From Clostridiales bacterium (lineage in GTDB: Bacteria > Bacillota > Clostridia > Lachnospirales > WQUN01), in the NCBI GenBank assembly GCA_031271295.1, contig JAISVZ010000196.1, forward strand, positions 34,616-98,615: a stretch of 64,000 nucleotides of DNA, read 5' to 3'. Shown in pieces: positions 60,255 through 64,000 of this stretch. How positions within the stretch are numbered: position 1 is the stretch's first letter; every line of letters begins with the position of its first letter. The notes under the pieces are model-generated. The model had not been told where the DNA came from and did not search any database. It saw nothing but the letters and a program-made list of their open reading frames with translations. Both the position numbers and the translations under genes were made by a program.

Positions 60255-62867
60255 TTAACCCCTTCTGCGCTGAAAAAACTTCACAACCTCAACTATCGGG
60301 ATTATTGAAACAGAAAGGGCAAGCGCAACCGCAAGTTCCCTTGCCGTAAGCGGGCTAAGCGAGAAAATCCCCGCCAAAACCGGCACGTAAATTACCAAAA
60401 GCGTTAGCACGAGCGAAAGCAGCATTGCGCCCCACAAAACCATATTTTGTTTTTTAAGCGTAAAGATACTTTGTTTTTGCGAACGCATGTTGTAGGCGTG
60501 GAAAATTTCGCACATCGACATTGTTAAAAACGCCGCCGTCATTGCCGTTTCGTGGTCGTGCCAAACGTCCACTATCATGTACGATGCTATTGTAAGCGCG
60601 GCGACGAGTATGCCCTGATAAAGTACGCCGATACCCAAACCGTCTGAAAAAATGCCGTCCTTTTGGCTTCGCGGAGGCCGCTCCATTATTCCCTTCTGCG
60701 CGTGCTCCATGCCCAGCGCAACCGCGGGCAGGCTGTCGGTTATAAGGTTAATAAACAGAAGATGCACCGGTTTAAACAGCACAAACCCCATTAACGTTGC
60801 GGTGAAAATCGCCAAAACTTCACTTAGGTTGGAGGCGAGCAAAAACTGTATCGTTTTTTTGATATTGTCGTAAATTCTGCGTCCTTCTTCAACCGCGGAT
60901 ACTATTGTGGCAAAATTGTCGTCCGCAAGTACCATATCCGCCACGTTTTTTGTAACGTCGGTTCCGGTTATGCCCATGCCGATTCCTATATCGCCGGATT
61001 TTATAGCCGGGGCGTCGTTAACGCCGTCGCCTGTCATGGCGGTAACATAACCTTTTTTCTTCCACATGTTAACGATTCGCACCTTATGTTCCGGCTGTAC
61101 GCGGGCGTATACGAATGTGTTTTCAATGCGTTTTTCAAAATCATCGTCGGAAATATCGTCAAGTTCGCGCCCGGTTATTGCCTGGCTTGAATCCTTAATA
61201 ATATCAAGCTGCTTGGCAATTGCCGCCGCCGTTTCCTTATGGTCGCCGGTTATCATAACAACTTTTATGCCGGAGCTTTTGCATTTAGTAACCGCTTCGG
61301 TAACTTCCGGCCTAACAGGGTCTATCATTGCTTCAAGCCCTATAAATATAAGGTCCGTCTCAATTTTTCCGGGGCTTATGTCATTTGGCGCGGTATCCCA
61401 TTTTTTATAGGAACACGCCAAAACTCTAAGAGCCTTATCCGCGTACTCCTTGTTCTTCAGGTTTATTTTTATAAGTATGTCATCTGTAAGTTTTACTTCC
61501 TTGCCGTCAACAAGCGCTCCGCTGCACACGCGAAGAACTTCGTCCGGCGCTCCCTTGGTGTACTGCACATAACCGTCCGGAACTTTGTGTATAGTGGTCA
61601 TCATTTTTCTTACGCTGTCGAACGGCGCTTCGAAGGCGCGGGGGAACTCGGCGTTAAGGTCGTTCTTGTTAAACCCTTCATTAAGAGCGAACGCAATCAG
61701 CGCGTTTTCGGTAGGGTCGCCAACAATACTTCCGTCCGGCGCAAGCTGGGAATCGCTGCAAAGCGCCATTGCTTTTGCTAAAAGCTTGGTATCGCCGAAA
61801 CTTTCGGTAACGGTCATTTTATTTTGGGTTAGCGTTCCCGTTTTGTCGGAACATATAACCTGCGCGCAGCCCAGCGTTTCCACTGCGGTAAGCCGCCTGA
61901 TTATAGCGCGGCGTTTCGCCATGTTGGTAACGCCTATTGAAAGCACAATTGTTACAACAGCCGCAAGCCCTTCCGGTATTGCCGCAACCGCAAGCGATAT
62001 TGCCAGCATAAAGCTTTCCATCACGCTTGAAGTTGATACTTCGCCTCCGCCGATAAGCCTTGTTGCGAAAATTACAACGCAAATTCCCAAAACCACAAAG
62101 GATAATATCTTACTTAGCTGTGAAAGGCGTTTTTGAAGGGGAGTTTCGCCGTCCTCGGTGCTTTGGATTATACCGGCGATTTTACCCATTTCGGTTTCCA
62201 TGCCGGTGGCGGTAACAACACCTTCGCCGCGTCCGTAGGCTACGCCGGAGCCCATGTACGCCATGTTCCGCCTGTCGCCAAGCGGAACTTTGCCGCCAGC
62301 GTCGCCCTTTAGGGTATCGGTAAATTTTTCGGACGGCACGGATTCGCCGGTAAGGGCGGCTTCCTCAATTTTAAGGCTTGCGCTTTGGGTTAGGCGAATA
62401 TCCGCAGGCACGGAATCCCCCGCTTCCATAAGTATAATATCGCCTTTAACAAGTTCCGCCGCAGGAATATGCGATACAGCGCCGCCGCGTTTAACCTTTG
62501 CGGTTGCCGCGCTCATTTCCTGAAGAGCGTCAATGGCTTTTTCCGCTTTGCTTTCCTGGAAAACGCCGAGCACGCTGTTTAATATTACAACCGCGATAAT
62601 AATTCCCGCTTCGGCAAATTCGTTGGCGTTGCCGCCCTCAATTACCGCCACGGCAAGCGAAACAACCGCCGCCGCTATAAGCACCAAAACCATAGGGTTT
62701 ACAAGCTGCTCCGCAAACCGGCGAGCCAAACTTTTCTTTTTTGCTTTTTGCAGTTCGTTTCTTCCGTTTTCCGAAAGCCGTTTTGAAGCTTCCCCGGCGG
62801 ATAATCCGTTTTCGCCGCTGCCAAGCTCATTTAGGGTTTCGGAGATGCTTTTAAGATAATAATCCAT
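60255..62867 (-). CDS. P-type (IIA-like) Ca2+/Mn2+-exporting ATPase
   Basis: 870 aa. All P-type motifs are present: LTGES (actuator), AIPEGLAAVVT (M4), phosphorylated Asp341 in SDKTGTLTQNKM, KGAPDEVL (nucleotide domain), MTGDGVNDAPAIKSGDIGI (hinge) and FINLITDSLPAVALG (M6). The M4 PEGL and M6 Asn/Asp pattern is that of SERCA-like Ca2+ pumps. The gene starts 40 bp after mntP on the same strand (RBS AAGGGGAG), inside an operon led by a manganese riboswitch. That favours Mn2+ or combined Mn2+/Ca2+ export, as known for pneumococcal and lactococcal relatives under the same RNA class. Confidence 0.9.
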   Translation of the reverse strand: MDYYLKSISETLNELGSGENGLSAGEASKRLSENGRNELQKAKKKSLARRFAEQLVNPMVLVLIAAAVVSLAVAVIEGGNANEFAEAGIIIAVVILNSVLGVFQESKAEKAIDALQEMSAATAKVKRGGAVSHIPAAELVKGDIILMEAGDSVPADIRLTQSASLKIEEAALTGESVPSEKFTDTLKGDAGGKVPLGDRRNMAYMGSGVAYGRGEGVVTATGMETEMGKIAGIIQSTEDGETPLQKRLSQLSKILSFVVLGICVVIFATRLIGGGEVSTSSVMESFMLAISLAVAAIPEGLAAVVTIVLSIGVTNMAKRRAIIRRLTAVETLGCAQVICSDKTGTLTQNKMTVTESFGDTKLLAKAMALCSDSQLAPDGSIVGDPTENALIAFALNEGFNKNDLNAEFPRAFEAPFDSVRKMMTTIHKVPDGYVQYTKGAPDEVLRVCSGALVDGKEVKLTDDILIKINLKNKEYADKALRVLACSYKKWDTAPNDISPGKIETDLIFIGLEAMIDPVRPEVTEAVTKCKSSGIKVVMITGDHKETAAAIAKQLDIIKDSSQAITGRELDDISDDDFEKRIENTFVYARVQPEHKVRIVNMWKKKGYVTAMTGDGVNDAPAIKSGDIGIGMGITGTDVTKNVADMVLADDNFATIVSAVEEGRRIYDNIKKTIQFLLASNLSEVLAIFTATLMGFVLFKPVHLLFINLITDSLPAVALGMEHAQKGIMERPPRSQKDGIFSDGLGIGVLYQGILVAALTIASYMIVDVWHDHETAMTAAFLTMSMCEIFHAYNMRSQKQSIFTLKKQNMVLWGAMLLSLVLTLLVIYVPVLAGIFSLSPLTARELAVALALSVSIIPIVEVVKFFQRRRG

Positions 62868-62907
62868 TTTATCTCCCCTTCATTTAATATTTTAAGCAAT
62901 TATATAA

Positions 62908-63537
62908 CTACAGTATTCCCATGTGTTCCAGTAATATTTGAAAACCGATTAAAATTAAAATTATGCCGCCCACAAGTTCGGCTTTGGATTTGTAACGTAT
63001 TCCGAACACGTTGCCTATTTTTACGCCCACAACCGATAACACAAAAGTTGTAATACCAATCATAGAAACTGCGGGAACAATGCTTACATCCTCAAACAGC
63101 GCGAACGATACGCCAATCGCAAGCGCGTCGATACTTGTTGCCAAGGCAAACGGAATCATCTTAGCGGGTGATAGCGGCATTTCCTTATCGTCCGGTTTGC
63201 CGCCGGGGGGGCATGAGCGGTCCTCGCAGAAGCCTTCGGGGCACTTTCGGTCGTTGCATCCTTCCTTTTTAAAGCTTTCCAAAACCATTTTGCCGCCGAT
63301 AATGCAAAGCAGAACAAACGCCACCCAATGGTCGAACCCTATAATTTTATCCGCGAAAAGGGTTGCGAAGGCGTAGCCTATAAGCGGCATTACAGCCTGA
63401 AACAAGCCGAAATACAGCCCAATTACCATGTACTTTTGAAAAGTAGTTTTCCTCATTGTAAGCCCAGCGCATACCGCAACGGCAAAAGCGTCCATCGCAA
63501 GGCCTATTGAAAGCATAAAAAGTTTTCCAAGTGTCAT
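62908..63537 (-). CDS. mntP: Manganese efflux pump MntP with Cys-rich loop
   Basis: 209 aa, six TM helices. The paired repeats SIGLAMDAFAVAVCAGL (Asp16) and ATSIDALAIGVSFAL contain the conserved transport Asp residues of MntP. The cytoplasmic loop between the halves is enlarged and has Cys at 94, 99, 104 and 109, one every five residues, in two 10-residue repeats (CNDRKCPEGF, CEDRSCPPGG). Such a loop is not part of the core fold and could bind metal. RBS AAGGAGGATTTTAA. Transcription is preceded by a yybP-ykoY riboswitch. Confidence 0.93.
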   Translation of the reverse strand: MTLGKLFMLSIGLAMDAFAVAVCAGLTMRKTTFQKYMVIGLYFGLFQAVMPLIGYAFATLFADKIIGFDHWVAFVLLCIIGGKMVLESFKKEGCNDRKCPEGFCEDRSCPPGGKPDDKEMPLSPAKMIPFALATSIDALAIGVSFALFEDVSIVPAVSMIGITTFVLSVVGVKIGNVFGIRYKSKAELVGGIILILIGFQILLEHMGIL

Positions 63538-63575
63538 TTAAAATCCTCCTTTCGTTTATTATTTTTTTATTATTA

Positions 63576-63620
63576 CAAAAATAAAGACCCCTATACGGCA
63601 AAAACCGCACATGAGCCTTT
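63576..63620 (-). terminator. Riboswitch expression-platform terminator
   Basis: Minus strand: AAAGGCTCATGTGCGG (63620-63605) pairs with CCGTATAGGGGTCTTT (63598-63583), 16 bp with one mismatch, followed by ATTTTTG. It lies between the aptamer and the mntP RBS, so metal-dependent read-through is expected. Confidence 0.75.
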
Positions 63621-63764
63621 GTAAGCAAATTAACCATGCACAGCTTATGCCATACATGAGTCTCGTTTTTTAAGGAAAGCCAGGCAAACTGCTGCCGGTA
63701 TGTTGGCTTACCACGCGTAACCGCGCAAACTACTCCCTCACGAGTGTGGTGTTTTTTAAACACT
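63621..63764 (-). promoter_or_regulatory. Manganese (yybP-ykoY) riboswitch aptamer
   Basis: On the minus strand GAGGGAGTAG (63739-63730) and, after a stem-loop, GCCAACATACC (63707-63697) reproduce the conserved GGGGAGUA and (G)uCAACAUA segments of the yybP-ykoY class, followed by a GGC...GCC stem and CTCATG. It sits between a promoter (63799-63771) and a terminator, directly upstream of mntP, the most common gene under this riboswitch. Exact ends are approximate. Confidence 0.82.
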
Positions 63765-63770
63765 TGCGTT

Positions 63771-63799
63771 AGTTTAGCACATGGATATGCGCGTGTCAA
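63771..63799 (-). promoter_or_regulatory. Promoter of the mntP operon
   Basis: Minus strand: TTGACA (63799-63794), a 17-bp spacer, TAAACT (63776-63771). Transcription should start near 63764 and run through the riboswitch. Confidence 0.8.
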
Positions 63800-64000
63800 A
63801 TTTTTGTTTTTGAATGCGATATTGAATTTACCTGCGATTCCATACGCTGGCAGAAAAGAAAGTGTGGCAACTCTTTTTATATTAACCCGACTTTCGACCG
63901 CCTACACCCGAAAAACCATAAAAAATGTAAAAAAGCGCACTTTTCAAATTCAAGAAACCCTGAAAATTCAAGGTTTCTTTCTTTCGAAAGTCCCGAATTT
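63800..64000. other. Intergenic end of window with hairpins
   Basis: No gene seen. AAGAAACC (63952-63959) pairs with GGTTTCTT (63972-63979) as a small terminator-like hairpin, nested in an inverted repeat GACTTTCGA (63889-63897) / TCGAAAGTC (63984-63992). The context is cut by the window edge. Confidence 0.4.

Noticed and set aside
63889..63992. Inverted repeat at the right edge as a mobile-element end
   Set aside because: Only 9 bp are paired and the sequence is cut by the window, so it cannot be judged.
1..64000. tRNA, rRNA, transposase and integrase genes
   Set aside because: None could be recognised by reading the sequence; a tRNAscan and ISfinder search would be needed to exclude them fully.

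Overview
This 64 kb window looks like a chromosomal segment of an anaerobic, probably spore-forming Clostridia-type Firmicute. The evidence is strong AGGAGG-type ribosome binding sites with occasional TTG/GTG starts, an ECF EcfA1-EcfA2-EcfT-TruA block, a PdaB/YlxY-like deacetylase, YesM/YesN-type two-component genes, and a yybP-ykoY manganese riboswitch. No rRNA, tRNA, CRISPR array, transposase or integrase was seen.

Layout. 1-3.6 kb (-): pectin-sugar catabolism, uxuA-uxuB-rhaD-rhaB (rhaB cut by the window edge). 3.7-4.8 kb: purE and an XRE regulator. 5-9.7 kb: a three-part MacB/LolD-like ABC exporter whose middle gene is a large CARDB-like extracytoplasmic protein. 9.8-11.6 kb: PdaB-like deacetylase, then a small membrane protein with a BrnT-type toxin and a putative antitoxin. 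11.6-17.5 kb: an orphan XylH/RbsC-like permease behind a ~500-nt structured leader, divergent from a YesN response regulator, a minimal YesM kinase and an ABC 'ATPase' that has lost both Walker A motifs; together these look like a transporter turned into a sensor. 17.6-21.2 kb (-): type-II NADH dehydrogenase with a membrane tail, a polyprenyl diphosphate synthase and a lipoprotein. 21.5-26.7 kb: parA, parB, ecfA1, ecfA2, ecfT, truA. 26.7-31.3 kb: an M19 dipeptidase and a sugar ABC importer without its ATPase. 31.4-34.1 kb: a large hybrid histidine kinase.

34.4-50.8 kb is the most unusual part. A strong sigma-A promoter precedes seven co-directional genes: a 2008-aa DUF6603-like beta-rich protein, four large proteins without an assignable function, an 840-aa Gly-rich protein ending in a Hint (hedgehog/intein) domain, and a two-TM protein resembling the TRADD-N-associated TM domain of conflict systems. 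None has an obvious signal peptide or catalytic site other than the Hint Cys/His.

51-60 kb is an A+T-richer accessory island on mixed strands. It holds three tandem membrane-anchored paralogues (one frameshifted at an A8 tract), an immunity-like protein, a P-loop protein, a zinc-ribbon gene whose RBS lies in a perfect hairpin, an XRE-TPR regulator with its own operator, and an AAA ATPase with a small partner. 60-64 kb (-): manganese riboswitch, mntP and a P-type Ca2+/Mn2+-type ATPase.

A second theme is short tandem duplications (unit 15-36 bp), several lying exactly across stop codons (ABC ATPase, deacetylase, EcfT) and others inside genes (DUF6603-like protein, MntP).
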